This document shows, piece by piece, positions 1 through 7,911 of a stretch of DNA of 64,000 bases. Origin of the DNA: Sphaerisporangium album (GTDB lineage Bacteria > Actinomycetota > Actinomycetes > Streptosporangiales > Streptosporangiaceae); the NCBI RefSeq assembly GCF_003323745.1, contig NZ_QOIL01000005.1:248001-312000 (forward strand), written 5' to 3'. A program made the position numbers and the translations under genes. The first letter of the stretch is position 1, and every line of letters starts with the position of its first letter. Under the pieces are notes generated by a model. The model was not told the origin of the DNA. It made no database searches and saw nothing but the letters and a program-made list of their open reading frames with translations.

Positions 1-2142
1 GGAGGCGTCCAGGAACTCCCTGTGCCGCCTCTCCAGGGCGGGGTACCGGCCCGGATCCGTGAGCCACCGTTGCTCGGCCGACCTGATCGTCTGCAGTTGC
101 CGTCCCTGGTAGAGGAATGACGGGTCGGGGCCGGGCCTGCCGCTCGCCCACTGCGCGGCTACATCGGCGAGACGCCCGTACAGCTTCCAATCCTCGATGT
201 CCTCTTTGAGCCAGTCCTTCAGGCGGGGCCAGGCCTTCAGCAGCACTTGGTGAGCGGGCTCCGCCCCGCCGTTTCCGATCACGACCAGCCGCTTGTCGGC
301 GAACTTCTCGAGGATGGGCCGCGACTCCACGGGCAGGTCCTTCAAGGCGACCCTGCGGCACGCCGGACGCCCGTCCCGGCCCACGAACATCAGCCGGCGC
401 AGCGCGTCCTGGGCGACGGGCCGTTCCTCGGGGGTCAGCTTCGCGTAGACCTCCTCGGCGCTCTGCTCGACGGCTCTGCGCACGCCACCCGACAACTCGT
501 AGGCGCGGTCGGTGAGACGGTCGCCCTCACGGTTCTCCCAGGTGAGCAGCATCGCCTGGGCCACGAGGGGAAGGGTTCCGGTCTCGAAGTCCGCCAGCTC
601 CGGTGAACGCAGGTCCAGAAGGATCCTCTGCACGAGCTTTTCCTCGATGCGCAGGCCCGCGGCCTCCGCCTGGTCGACGATGGCCCGCCGCAGATCCGGC
701 TCCTCCATCGGGCCCAGCACGAACTGGTTGTCCTGCTGCGCCTGCCGGAGCACGGGGTGGCGCGCGCAGTTGTCGATCTGATCACCGCGTACCGCGATCA
801 CCACCAGGGCCGGGACTCCGGCGTCCGACAGGGGGACGGCGGCGGCGTGCAGGGCGCCGACGAACGCGCGCGTCTTCTCCTCGCCGGGCCCGTTCGAGCC
901 GAACAGCTGCTCGAACTGGTCGACGACCAGGACGAGCCGCCTGTCGTCGCCCGCGACGCGGTCCGCCCGGCTGCGCCGGCCTTCGGCGAGCACCGCCTCC
1001 CGGACGAGGAACCCGGCACTCTCCGGCTCGGCGGTCAGCTGCTCGCGTAACGCCCGCTGGTTGCGCTTCTCCGCCAGTGCCGCCAAATGCAGGGCGAGCC
1101 CGGGCAAGGGCGAGCCGTATTCCATGGGGGTCATCACGATCCGGGGCCAGTACGCCGCCTCCGCGGGCAGCGGTCCGGTCGCCTGCCCTGGCCGCCTCCC
1201 CGCCGTCGCCAGCGCGGGCAACAGCCCGGCCCGCAGCAGCGAGGATTTCCCGACTCCGGACGCGCCGGTCACCATCACGATGTGCGGACCGCCACGTTCG
1301 ATGGTCCTGGCCACGATCCTGAGGAGCTCCTCTGTGGCCCCGGCTCGGCCGTGGAACAGCGCGGCGTCGCCCTGCTGGAACGCCGAGATCCCTCGGTACG
1401 GACGGTCCCCGCTCCACTGGGGGAACGGCGAACTCGGTCGTTCGCCCAGCGGCGGCCGTCCCCGGGCCGTGATCTCCCTCTGGAAGAGGTCCGTCTGGAG
1501 CGTCTGCCGGTGCATCAGGTCGGCCATCTGCTGGTGCTGCGCGCTGTGCAGGTCGGCACTGCTCCGCAGGGATTCCAGGGCGGTGGGGACGTCGCGGAGC
1601 AGGAACCGGAACTCCGCGAACTCCTCGCCGAGTGAGGCCAGGCCCGTCATGACCTGCCGCCGCGCTTCTTCCTGATCGCCCAGCGCCTCGCGGAGGAGGT
1701 CGCCGAGGTCTCCCATCTCGCGCAGGACCGGGGCGATGTCGGCCCGCAACGCCGCGGCCCGGTCGCCGTCCCCGGCCAGCACCTCCTCGATCCGCCGTTG
1801 GATCGCCTCCTCGGTCTCCTCGCCGGAGGCGCCGGGGCGGAGGCGCTGGACGGCCGATTTGAGTACATCGGTGAGGACGTTGCCGCCGACGCCGGCGAGC
1901 ACGTCGAACAACTCTCCGTCGCCCAGCAGGTTGCCGAACGCCCCGGCCGCCAGGACCGCGATGAGCGTGCCCGGTGTCGCGCGGCGTACCCGGGTCCCGG
2001 ACGCACGTGCCCAGCGGCGGACCCTGTCGCGCGCCCCGGCCCGCATGAGCCGTTTCCGCTCGTCCGGGCCGCCGCTCTCCCGGTCGCCGGCCGTGTGCCC
2101 GGACGCCTGCCCGTCCGGCTCGCACCCGGCTTCCTCGCTCAC
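1..2142 (-). CDS. STAND-family NTPase (nSTAND1-like), 3' partial
   Basis: Only the first 714 codons are visible; the C-terminus lies beyond the left edge. The chosen GTG start (2142) is 5 bp after the stop of the upstream lipoprotein gene. The first 60 or so residues are charged, followed by a Gly/Ala-rich hydrophobic stretch (about residues 50-90), a helical region, and then the NTPase core. The core opens with PYRGISAFQQGDAALFHGR, has a Walker A GASGVGKSS at about residue 293, and a Walker B-like LVLVVDQFEQLFG at about 405. The conserved RGDQ and FLYQGRQL segments further on are typical of the conflict/regulatory STAND ATPases of actinobacteria. Such proteins usually carry a C-terminal repeat sensor, which cannot be seen here. 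Codon 365 is TTA (1048-1050). The role as a signalling switch is inferred from the family; its ligand is unknown. Confidence 0.85.
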   Translation of the reverse strand, partial: MSEEAGCEPDGQASGHTAGDRESGGPDERKRLMRAGARDRVRRWARASGTRVRRATPGTLIAVLAAGAFGNLLGDGELFDVLAGVGGNVLTDVLKSAVQRLRPGASGEETEEAIQRRIEEVLAGDGDRAAALRADIAPVLREMGDLGDLLREALGDQEEARRQVMTGLASLGEEFAEFRFLLRDVPTALESLRSSADLHSAQHQQMADLMHRQTLQTDLFQREITARGRPPLGERPSSPFPQWSGDRPYRGISAFQQGDAALFHGRAGATEELLRIVARTIERGGPHIVMVTGASGVGKSSLLRAGLLPALATAGRRPGQATGPLPAEAAYWPRIVMTPMEYGSPLPGLALHLAALAEKRNQRALREQLTAEPESAGFLVREAVLAEGRRSRADRVAGDDRRLVLVVDQFEQLFGSNGPGEEKTRAFVGALHAAAVPLSDAGVPALVVIAVRGDQIDNCARHPVLRQAQQDNQFVLGPMEEPDLRRAIVDQAEAAGLRIEEKLVQRILLDLRSPELADFETGTLPLVAQAMLLTWENREGDRLTDRAYELSGGVRRAVEQSAEEVYAKLTPEERPVAQDALRRLMFVGRDGRPACRRVALKDLPVESRPILEKFADKRLVVIGNGGAEPAHQVLLKAWPRLKDWLKEDIEDWKLYGRLADVAAQWASGRPGPDPSFLYQGRQLQTIRSAEQRWLTDPGRYPALERRHREFLDAS

Positions 2143-2146
2143 CTGA

Positions 2147-2734
2147 TCAGCTCAGCGGCTCGTCCGGGCGCGCCGCCGTATGCGGGCCGGGGGTGAAGCC
2201 GGGCGGAACGGTCGCCGGCAACCGCGCGTAGCCCTGCTCCACCCACGGGCACTCGACGGCGGAGCTGAACTGGTTCTCGTCCAGGCACAACACCGTCCCT
2301 GTCGTCACGGTGACCGTGCAGGTCGCCGTCCGGGTCGCCTCGGACCACGATCCGTTGCGGCAGAGGCTGAGCCTGACGGATTCGTTCTCCCCGACCAGGA
2401 CGGGATGCAGCTTGCGGACCTTGGCGGTGAGGTGGACGACCATGCCGCGCGGAACGACGAACCTGCAGGACACGGTGGTCTGCGGCGGGGCCTTGCCGCG
2501 TTCCCGGACATCGGGGCAGAAGGTCTGGCCCGGGATGTCGGAGCCAATTCCGGAGCTCCACGCGGTCGGCATGAGCACCACCAGGGGCACGTCCCGGGAG
2601 GCCGTGGCCGTAGATGTGGACGCAGACGTGGAGGGCGGCAGGGTGGGATCGTCGCGGGCCTCGTTCGCCCCGCAGGCGGCGACGGCGAGCACGCACCCCG
2701 CGGCGGCGACGCGTCTCGCCAGGCGGCCGATCAC
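2147..2734 (-). CDS. Cys-rich lipoprotein of unknown function
   Basis: I do not recognise a named family. The GTG start at 2734 overlaps the stop of the upstream gene (GTGA), which implies translational coupling; in-frame starts further upstream would lie inside that gene. The N-terminus is a lipoprotein signal (arginines, then a hydrophobic stretch, lipobox VAAC), so the mature 180-residue protein should be anchored outside the membrane. After a Ser/Thr-rich linker the body has Cys residues in the order FC...SCRFVV..G....ATCTV...VLC...EC. The same order occurs twice in the neighbouring 263-residue protein, so the two look like one-domain and two-domain versions of the same module. The gene sits between that protein and the STAND NTPase in a tight operon, which suggests a shared extracellular sensing or binding role (inference). 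Confidence 0.75.
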   Translation of the reverse strand: MIGRLARRVAAAGCVLAVAACGANEARDDPTLPPSTSASTSTATASRDVPLVVLMPTAWSSGIGSDIPGQTFCPDVRERGKAPPQTTVSCRFVVPRGMVVHLTAKVRKLHPVLVGENESVRLSLCRNGSWSEATRTATCTVTVTTGTVLCLDENQFSSAVECPWVEQGYARLPATVPPGFTPGPHTAARPDEPLS

Positions 2735-3522
2735 GGGGTTCCCGCCCTGCGGTAGGGGAGGCATTCGCGCGCCAGTTTCTCCTCCACCGGGTCGCCGGAG
2801 GACACGCAGACGGTGGTGGCGGCCGGCGCGCCGAAGACGACGCACGTGATCGCGTCCGCGTGCCCCATGCCGCTGTTACAGCCCTCATAGGTCACGTAGT
2901 GGAAATCCCAGGCGCGGCCGGCCTGTGGATAGGGGTCGGCGGCGGCCTTCTCGAATTGGGCGCGCAGATAATAGATCTTGCCGGGTTTGATCGCGATCTC
3001 GCACCTCTTTCCCAGGGCACCGCCGTTCGCGCAGGGCTCGTCGAAGTTTCCGGACAGTTCGATCTTCCATTTTGTCCTGAAAACGACGGAGAGCTTGCCC
3101 GGCGCCTCGGCGACCGGTGTGCCGGGTCTGGTTCCGCACGCGTTCCGTGCCACGTCGGCGGGGCCGGTGGTCGTCACGCAGATCGTCGTGTCGCGATCCG
3201 GGCGAACCGTGCAGGTGGCCGCTCCCGGCCCCTCGCCGCACCCCCAGTAGGCGAGTCGCACGCCCTCCGGCAGCGCGGTCTGAGGCGTCGCGCCGATGGA
3301 CCTCGTCGTGTCGCCTTTGTCGACGCGCAGAATGGTGCGGCACACCCGCGTGCCGCATGATCCCGACGGCTCGCCGGGCAATGTAAGGGCCACCACCTGC
3401 GTGTCGGCCACGAGATTCAGCCGGACGGATTCAGAGGGCCTCAGCAGGAAATACGCCGCTCCGGCCGCCAAGATCAACATAGCGAGCGCGGCGCCCGTCA
3501 CCCTGATGGCAAGACGCTTCAT
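2731..3522 (-). CDS. Membrane-anchored Cys-rich protein with two repeated domains
   Basis: The 263-residue product begins with a short basic segment and one hydrophobic helix (residues about 9-27, ending FLLRPSES). No lipobox or clear signal-peptidase site follows, so it is probably a signal anchor with the rest outside. The exterior contains two copies of a Cys-patterned module: copy 1 has SCGTRVCRTILRVDKG then AATCTVRPDRDTTICV and NAC; copy 2 has KRCEIAIKPG then AITCVVFGAPAATTVCV and EC. The downstream lipoprotein has a third copy. Conserved spacing suggests disulfide-bonded beta-rich domains. The gene heads a three-gene operon with the lipoprotein and a STAND NTPase. I know no family name; function unknown. 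Confidence 0.75.
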   Translation of the reverse strand: MKRLAIRVTGAALAMLILAAGAAYFLLRPSESVRLNLVADTQVVALTLPGEPSGSCGTRVCRTILRVDKGDTTRSIGATPQTALPEGVRLAYWGCGEGPGAATCTVRPDRDTTICVTTTGPADVARNACGTRPGTPVAEAPGKLSVVFRTKWKIELSGNFDEPCANGGALGKRCEIAIKPGKIYYLRAQFEKAAADPYPQAGRAWDFHYVTYEGCNSGMGHADAITCVVFGAPAATTVCVSSGDPVEEKLARECLPYRRAGTP

Positions 3523-3930
3523 CCCATGCCGCCCCAGAAAGCGATGATGCTGCGAGTAGCAGTCTAGATTTCGGCCATACGACTCGACAGGCCGTGGACG
3601 GGATCGTCACTTCCGGTTATCCGATCGATATGTTAATCCAGTCCTGTGGCGTCACTCGTGCTTTCTCGACCGTTTAATCCGCCTCATCGCTATTCGCCCG
3701 ATTTATAGCCTGAAACGCCCACTCGGCGACCTTCTCCTACTCTCCGTGGGGCCGGTGTGCGAGGGCATGATCTGCCCCGATCCCTCCGGAATCCGGACGG
3801 GTCGTGGTGGAACACCATCGCGTCGTGCCCGTTAGGTGTGTAGATCCTTTACTGTTTTCGCACCTGGTGATTACTCTCCGCGCTAGCGTCAGCACGTTCC
3901 GTGTTGGTGTTTCCTTGGGGGTCCGGGCCG
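3523..3930. other. Divergent intergenic region
   Basis: About 400 bp between the minus-strand Cys-rich operon and the plus-strand sulfotransferase. It is more AT-rich than its surroundings and must carry promoters for both directions, but I cannot assign -35/-10 pairs with confidence. I see no credible gene in it. Confidence 0.5.
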
Positions 3931-4905
3931 GTGGGTGTTCGAGTGATCTTCATAGGTGGGCTGGGGCGCAGTGGCACCACGCTGCTGGAGCGGCTGCTGG
4001 GCGAGGTGCCGGGGGTGGCGCCGCTCGGGGAGGTGGTCCATCTCTGGGAACGCGGTGTCATCGGCAAGGAGCCGTGCGGCTGCGGCGAGCCTTTCACCAC
4101 GTGTCCCTTCTGGCGCAGGGTCGGCATCCGCGCGTTCGGCGGCTGGTCGACGGGCCTGGCCGATCGCATTCTCACGCTGAGGCGGCGCGTCGACCGCACC
4201 AGGCACATCCCCGCCCTCGCGGCCCGCCGGTGCCGGGTCGGGCTCAGCGGTTACACGCGGGCGTACTCGCGGGTGTACGAGGCGGCGGCGCAGGTCGCGG
4301 GCGGTCGTGTGGTCGTCGACTCCAGCAAGCACGCCTCCCTCGCGTTCTGCCTGCGTACGTCCCCGGTGGTCGATATGAGCGTGGTCCACGTGGTGCGTGA
4401 CCCGCGCGCGGTGGCGTACTCCTGGCGCAAGCAGATCACCCGGCCCGAGGACGGCACGCCCATGACGCGCTGGCCGTCGGCGTGGACGGCCGTCCACTGG
4501 CTCGTGCAGAACCTCGCGTTCGAGCTGCTGGCCAGGCGCGGCGGCACCGTCATCCGCGTCCGGTACGAGGACCTGCTGGCCGACCCGCCCGCCGTGATGC
4601 AGGCCTTGCTCACCCGGCTCGGGCTCGGCGGCGTGGCGGTGACCTTCCTGCGGCAGGGGGTGGCCGAGCTGTCGGTCGCCCACACGTGCGCGGGCAACCC
4701 CATGCGCTTCGCGGCCGGGCCGCTGGATCTGTCCAGGGACGACAACTGGTGCGACCGCCAGCCCCGCCTGCACCGCTGGCTCGTGACCGCGCTGACCTGG
4801 CCGTTGATGCTCCAGTACGGCTACCGCCCGCGCGACCGCCGCACGCCCGAGGGCGCCGTCGCTCCGTGGCTCACGGCGGGGGTCGCCGCCCAGGAGTGCC
4901 GATGA
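3931..4905 (+). CDS. Sulfotransferase (PAPS-dependent), cluster copy 1
   Basis: The 324-residue protein has the two PAPS-binding signatures of the sulfotransferase superfamily: a P-loop-like GGLGRSGTT near residue 9 (5'-phosphosulfate binding) and HVVRDPRAVAYSW near residue 153 (3'-phosphate binding). It would transfer sulfate from PAPS to a sugar hydroxyl, probably on the glycan made by the neighbouring genes; the acceptor is inferred from context only. Start: GTG at 3931 follows a G-rich stretch that can serve as ribosome binding site; an in-frame GTG at 3901 would add ten residues but has no visible Shine-Dalgarno sequence. Its stop overlaps the ATG of the GT2 gene (ATGA), so the two are coupled. 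Two more sulfotransferases lie within 6 kb. Confidence 0.88.
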   Translation: MGVRVIFIGGLGRSGTTLLERLLGEVPGVAPLGEVVHLWERGVIGKEPCGCGEPFTTCPFWRRVGIRAFGGWSTGLADRILTLRRRVDRTRHIPALAARRCRVGLSGYTRAYSRVYEAAAQVAGGRVVVDSSKHASLAFCLRTSPVVDMSVVHVVRDPRAVAYSWRKQITRPEDGTPMTRWPSAWTAVHWLVQNLAFELLARRGGTVIRVRYEDLLADPPAVMQALLTRLGLGGVAVTFLRQGVAELSVAHTCAGNPMRFAAGPLDLSRDDNWCDRQPRLHRWLVTALTWPLMLQYGYRPRDRRTPEGAVAPWLTAGVAAQECR

Positions 4906-5948
4906 ACCCGGCCGAGTTCGCGGTGCCGATGTCCTTGGACTACCGCGGGGCGCCGATGTCGGGGGACCACTGCCGGACGCCAATGTCCTCCGACTACTGC
5001 GGGGCGCCGATGCCCTGGGATGAGGGCGGGCCGTCGGCGACCCCGGTCGTCGGGGTGGTCGTTCCGACGCGGGGAGATCGTCCCCAGCAGCTTCGGGCCG
5101 CGCTGCACGCCGCGCTCGCGCAGGAGTGCCCGGGAGGTGTGGACGCCGTCGTGGTCGTCGACCGCGGGGACGTCGCGGCGGTGACCGCGCACGTGGCCGA
5201 GGTCGCCGCGCGGTGGCCCGGCCGGGTGCGCGTCCTGGCGAACCGGCTGACCCCCGGGCTGCCCGGCGCGCGCAACACCGGCATCGCCGCCCTCGGCACG
5301 CCGATGGTCGCCTTCTGCGACGACGATGACGTGTGGCTGCCCGGCAAGCTGAGCGCCCAGCTCGACGCCCTCGCGGCCGACCCGGACGCCGAGTTCGCCG
5401 CCTGCGCCATCGAGGTCGAGTACGGCGCCCATCGCGTCACGCGCCTCGCGGGCACCGGGCGCGTCACCGCCGCGCATCTCACCCGGTCCCGCATGATGAT
5501 GGTCCACTCCTCGACGTTCCTGTTCAGGCGCGGCTCCATCTGGCCGGACGAGAGCGCGCCCGGCGGGCAGAACGAGGACTGGGATCTCGCGCTGCGCGCC
5601 GCCGCGCGCCATCCGATCGTCCATGTCGACCGGCCGCTCGTCCGCGTCCGGTGGGGCGGCTCCGCGTACGTCAGCCGCTGGGCCGACCGCATCGCCGGGC
5701 TCGAATGGATGCTCGCCCGGCACCGCGGCCTCGCCGCCGACCGGCGCGGCGCCGCGCGGATCTACGGCCAGCTCGCCTTCTGCAACGCGGCACTGGGGCG
5801 TCGCCGCGAGGCCGGTCGGTGGGCCCTGCGCGCGTTCGCCGCCCGCTGGGGCGAGCCGCGCGTGCCGATCGCGCTGGCGGTGGCGCTCGGTCTCGTCCCG
5901 GCGCGTTCCGTGCTGAGCGCGCTGCACACCCGGGGGCACGGAATCTGA
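4902..5948 (+). CDS. Family 2 glycosyltransferase with repeat-bearing N-terminus
   Basis: The 348-residue protein has a GT-A fold. The donor-binding strand is VVGVVVPTRGDRPQQL, followed by LPGARNTGIAAL and a metal-binding CDDDDVWLPGKL (DxD-type) motif. The catalytic-base region is NEDWDLALRA. It should add a nucleotide-sugar-derived residue to a lipid-linked glycan at the cytoplasmic face. The first 45 residues are not part of the fold: they consist of four imperfect 9-residue repeats (PMSLDYRGA, PMSGDHCRT, PMSSDYCGA, PMPWDEGGP). The ATG at 4902 overlaps the stop of the sulfotransferase, but a start after the repeats cannot be excluded. It ends in a TGATG overlap with the next glycosyltransferase. 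Confidence 0.88.
   Translation: MNPAEFAVPMSLDYRGAPMSGDHCRTPMSSDYCGAPMPWDEGGPSATPVVGVVVPTRGDRPQQLRAALHAALAQECPGGVDAVVVVDRGDVAAVTAHVAEVAARWPGRVRVLANRLTPGLPGARNTGIAALGTPMVAFCDDDDVWLPGKLSAQLDALAADPDAEFAACAIEVEYGAHRVTRLAGTGRVTAAHLTRSRMMMVHSSTFLFRRGSIWPDESAPGGQNEDWDLALRAAARHPIVHVDRPLVRVRWGGSAYVSRWADRIAGLEWMLARHRGLAADRRGAARIYGQLAFCNAALGRRREAGRWALRAFAARWGEPRVPIALAVALGLVPARSVLSALHTRGHGI
4925..5032 (+). repeat. Four in-frame 27-bp degenerate tandem repeats
   Basis: Units begin at 4925, 4952, 4979 and 5006, each starting GCCRATG and encoding nine residues (PM-[SP]-x-D-x-x-G/T-A). They lie in the 5' end of the GT2 gene and keep frame. Confidence 0.85.
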
Positions 5949-6760
5949 TGACTTCTCATGCTTTGATCGGCAGGTCCCGCGTCGTGGTGGCGGGCCTCGC
6001 AATGGACGCGCTCACCGAGGACGAGGTGGTGCGCCACGTCGTCGCGGCGGTGCGGCGGGGGGAGGGCGGCCATGTCGTCACCCCCAACGTCGACATCTGC
6101 CGCGCCTGCGCCCGGGACCCGGAGGTACGGGCCATCGTGGCGGGGGCCGACCTCGCCGTCCCCGACGGCATGCCGCTGGTATGGGCGTCGAGGCTGCTGG
6201 GGACGCCCGTTCCCGCGCGCATCACCGGCGCCGACCTGATCTGGTCGCTGTCGGAGGCCGCCGCGGCCAACGGCCTGTCGATCTACCTGCTGGGCGGGCC
6301 GCCCGGAATCCCGTGCAAGGCCGCCGAGGCGCTGCGCGCCCGCTTCCCGGGGCTGCGCGTCGCGGGCGGCGCCGCCCCGCCGTACGGCTTCGAGAAGTCG
6401 GCGGAGGGGCTCGCGGCGGTGCGGCAGGCGCTCGTCCACGCCGACCCGGACGTGGTGTTCGTGGGGCTCGGCTTCCCCAAGCAGGACCGGCTGATCGGGG
6501 TGCTGCGCGCCGAGCTGCCGGGGGCCTGGTTCGTCGGCTGTGGTGGTGCCATCTCGTTCGCGGCGGGTGTGGTGCGGCGGGCGCCTCGGTGGATGCAGCG
6601 GGCGGGGCTGGAGTGGCTGTTCCGCCTGTGCGCCGAGCCTGGCCGCCTCGCACGCCGGTACCTCGTGGACGATCTTCCGTTCGCGTTGGGCCTGCTCGCG
6701 ATGTGCCTGGTGAAGCGACTGCTCAGACGGTGGCGTAGCTCCCGGCGCGGTGTCCACTGA
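5948..6760 (+). CDS. WecG/TagA/CpsF-family glycosyltransferase
   Basis: This 270-residue protein matches the family that includes TagA (N-acetylmannosaminyl transfer to lipid-linked GlcNAc) and WecG. Seen are VVTPNVDICRACA, the signature ADLAVPDGMPLVWASRLLG with the conserved Asp, ITGADLIW, a Rossmann-like IYLLGGPPGI, and VFVGLGFPKQDRLI. The C-terminal tail (WMQRAGLEWLFRL, then RYLVDD and a hydrophobic helix) matches the membrane-targeting end of TagA-like enzymes. It probably adds the second sugar to a polyprenyl-linked acceptor in this locus. The start overlaps the GT2 stop (TGATG). It is the last gene of the plus-strand trio; the following genes are on the other strand, converging here. 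Confidence 0.9.
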   Translation: MTSHALIGRSRVVVAGLAMDALTEDEVVRHVVAAVRRGEGGHVVTPNVDICRACARDPEVRAIVAGADLAVPDGMPLVWASRLLGTPVPARITGADLIWSLSEAAAANGLSIYLLGGPPGIPCKAAEALRARFPGLRVAGGAAPPYGFEKSAEGLAAVRQALVHADPDVVFVGLGFPKQDRLIGVLRAELPGAWFVGCGGAISFAAGVVRRAPRWMQRAGLEWLFRLCAEPGRLARRYLVDDLPFALGLLAMCLVKRLLRRWRSSRRGVH

Positions 6761-6789
6761 CGTTCGCCGGGGGGCTCCTTTCCCGCTCG

Positions 6790-7911
6790 CTAGTGGATGG
6801 ATTCGCGCCACGTCCGGGTCAGTTCGCCGATTCGGGCGGTCTCTTCGGGGGTGAGCCGGTCGCGGTGGCCGGCGAGGGCCCGGCTCGGGTCCATGGGCCG
6901 GTACGCGGTGCGGGACAGGCCGTTCCAGGCGAAACCCCGCGCCGGGGCCGCTTTCGTGGCGGTGTGCGCGGTCGGTGCCTGTCGCAGGCTTCCGGGGACG
7001 GTACCCGGAGTGTTCGGATCGTTTGAGGTGTCCGATTGGTCTGAGGTGTCCCTGTTCGCGGTTTTCGGGCGGCCGGTGTCGGGTGCGGAGGCCCGTCTGA
7101 TCGCTCTTTCCGCCCGAGCCGACCAGGTGAGGCCGCACCACGTGTACAGGTCGCGGTAGTGGCCCACCGGGTCGGTCACGAGGTCCTCGTACGGGACGAC
7201 GCGGACGCCGGGGTGGCGTCCGGACAGGTTCTCGGCGGCGGCCCGGGCGACGCTCCACAGCGCGCAGGTCGTCGCGAGGTGGTCCTCCGAACCTGCCAGA
7301 GGACGCAGCGCCCGCGCGTACGGGTGGTCGCGGACCAGCAGCGGTTGCCCGAGCAGCTCGCCCGGGTCCACACGCCAGCCGAGACGCCGCCAGCTCGCCA
7401 CCAGGGACACCGGGTCGCGGACCATCAGGACCACGCGGCACCCGAGCCGTTCGGCGAACCATCCCGCCGAGAACAGGGCGAACGGGTCGTCCAGCAGGGC
7501 CCGGCGGCCGCGGATCCGGCCGAGGGTGAAGGCGGAGGCGTTCTTCGCCAGGCGCGCGAGGTCGCGGGGACGGCGGTTGCGGCGCAGTTCGGCGGCGTAG
7601 CGGTAGCGCAGGGCCACGGTGTCGGCGAACGCGCGCAGCCACGGGTCCTCGTCGTCGGGGCAGATGTACTGGAACCTGTGGCGCACGGTCGCGTTCAGCA
7701 CGCCGGGAGAGCGGCCCGGGGGGCGCTGGGGGTTGAGCGGTTCGTTGACGTACACCGCCTCGCCGCCCGCCGTGAGCATCTTCCCGGCCCAGCTCGTCCC
7801 GCTCCTCGGCAGCCCGGTCACCAGAATGGGCGCCCGGCCCACAGGGGCCGACTGCCGCCGACGCGTCCGGTCGGCGGTGGTGCTCGTCCGGTACGCGGGG
7901 TCGTCGCTCAT
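6790..7911 (-). CDS. Sulfotransferase, cluster copy 2
   Basis: A 373-residue protein with PILVTGLPRSGTSWAGK (5'-PSB loop, residues about 28-44) and VVLMVRDPVSLVASWRRL (3'-PB motif, near 160), followed by VRVVPYEDLVTDP, all typical of PAPS-dependent sulfotransferases. The ATG at 7911 overlaps the stop of the flippase gene (ATGA). The carboxy-terminal third is interrupted by about 50 low-complexity residues between RRASAPDTGRP and RGFAWNGLSRTAYRPMD; the insert includes DTSDQSDTSNDPN, encoded by short repeats. Last gene of the minus-strand polysaccharide operon (14358 down to 6790), and the target hydroxyl is unknown. Confidence 0.88.
   Translation of the reverse strand: MSDDPAYRTSTTADRTRRRQSAPVGRAPILVTGLPRSGTSWAGKMLTAGGEAVYVNEPLNPQRPPGRSPGVLNATVRHRFQYICPDDEDPWLRAFADTVALRYRYAAELRRNRRPRDLARLAKNASAFTLGRIRGRRALLDDPFALFSAGWFAERLGCRVVLMVRDPVSLVASWRRLGWRVDPGELLGQPLLVRDHPYARALRPLAGSEDHLATTCALWSVARAAAENLSGRHPGVRVVPYEDLVTDPVGHYRDLYTWCGLTWSARAERAIRRASAPDTGRPKTANRDTSDQSDTSNDPNTPGTVPGSLRQAPTAHTATKAAPARGFAWNGLSRTAYRPMDPSRALAGHRDRLTPEETARIGELTRTWRESIH
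7011..7064 (-). repeat. Three in-frame 18-bp degenerate repeats
   Basis: Units start at 7011, 7029 and 7047; the first two are clearly similar (TGTYCGRWYSGTYTGAGG pattern), the third weak. They encode part of a low-complexity insert in sulfotransferase copy 2. Confidence 0.6.

Noticed and set aside
782-2125. A 447-codon open frame on the minus strand, very Arg/Gly-rich
   Set aside because: It is a shifted frame of the STAND NTPase gene; the correct frame shows Walker A and B motifs, while this one has no recognisable fold.
3804-4400. Plus-strand frame opposite/overlapping the first sulfotransferase start
   Set aside because: Overlaps the well-supported sulfotransferase in another frame and has no motif.
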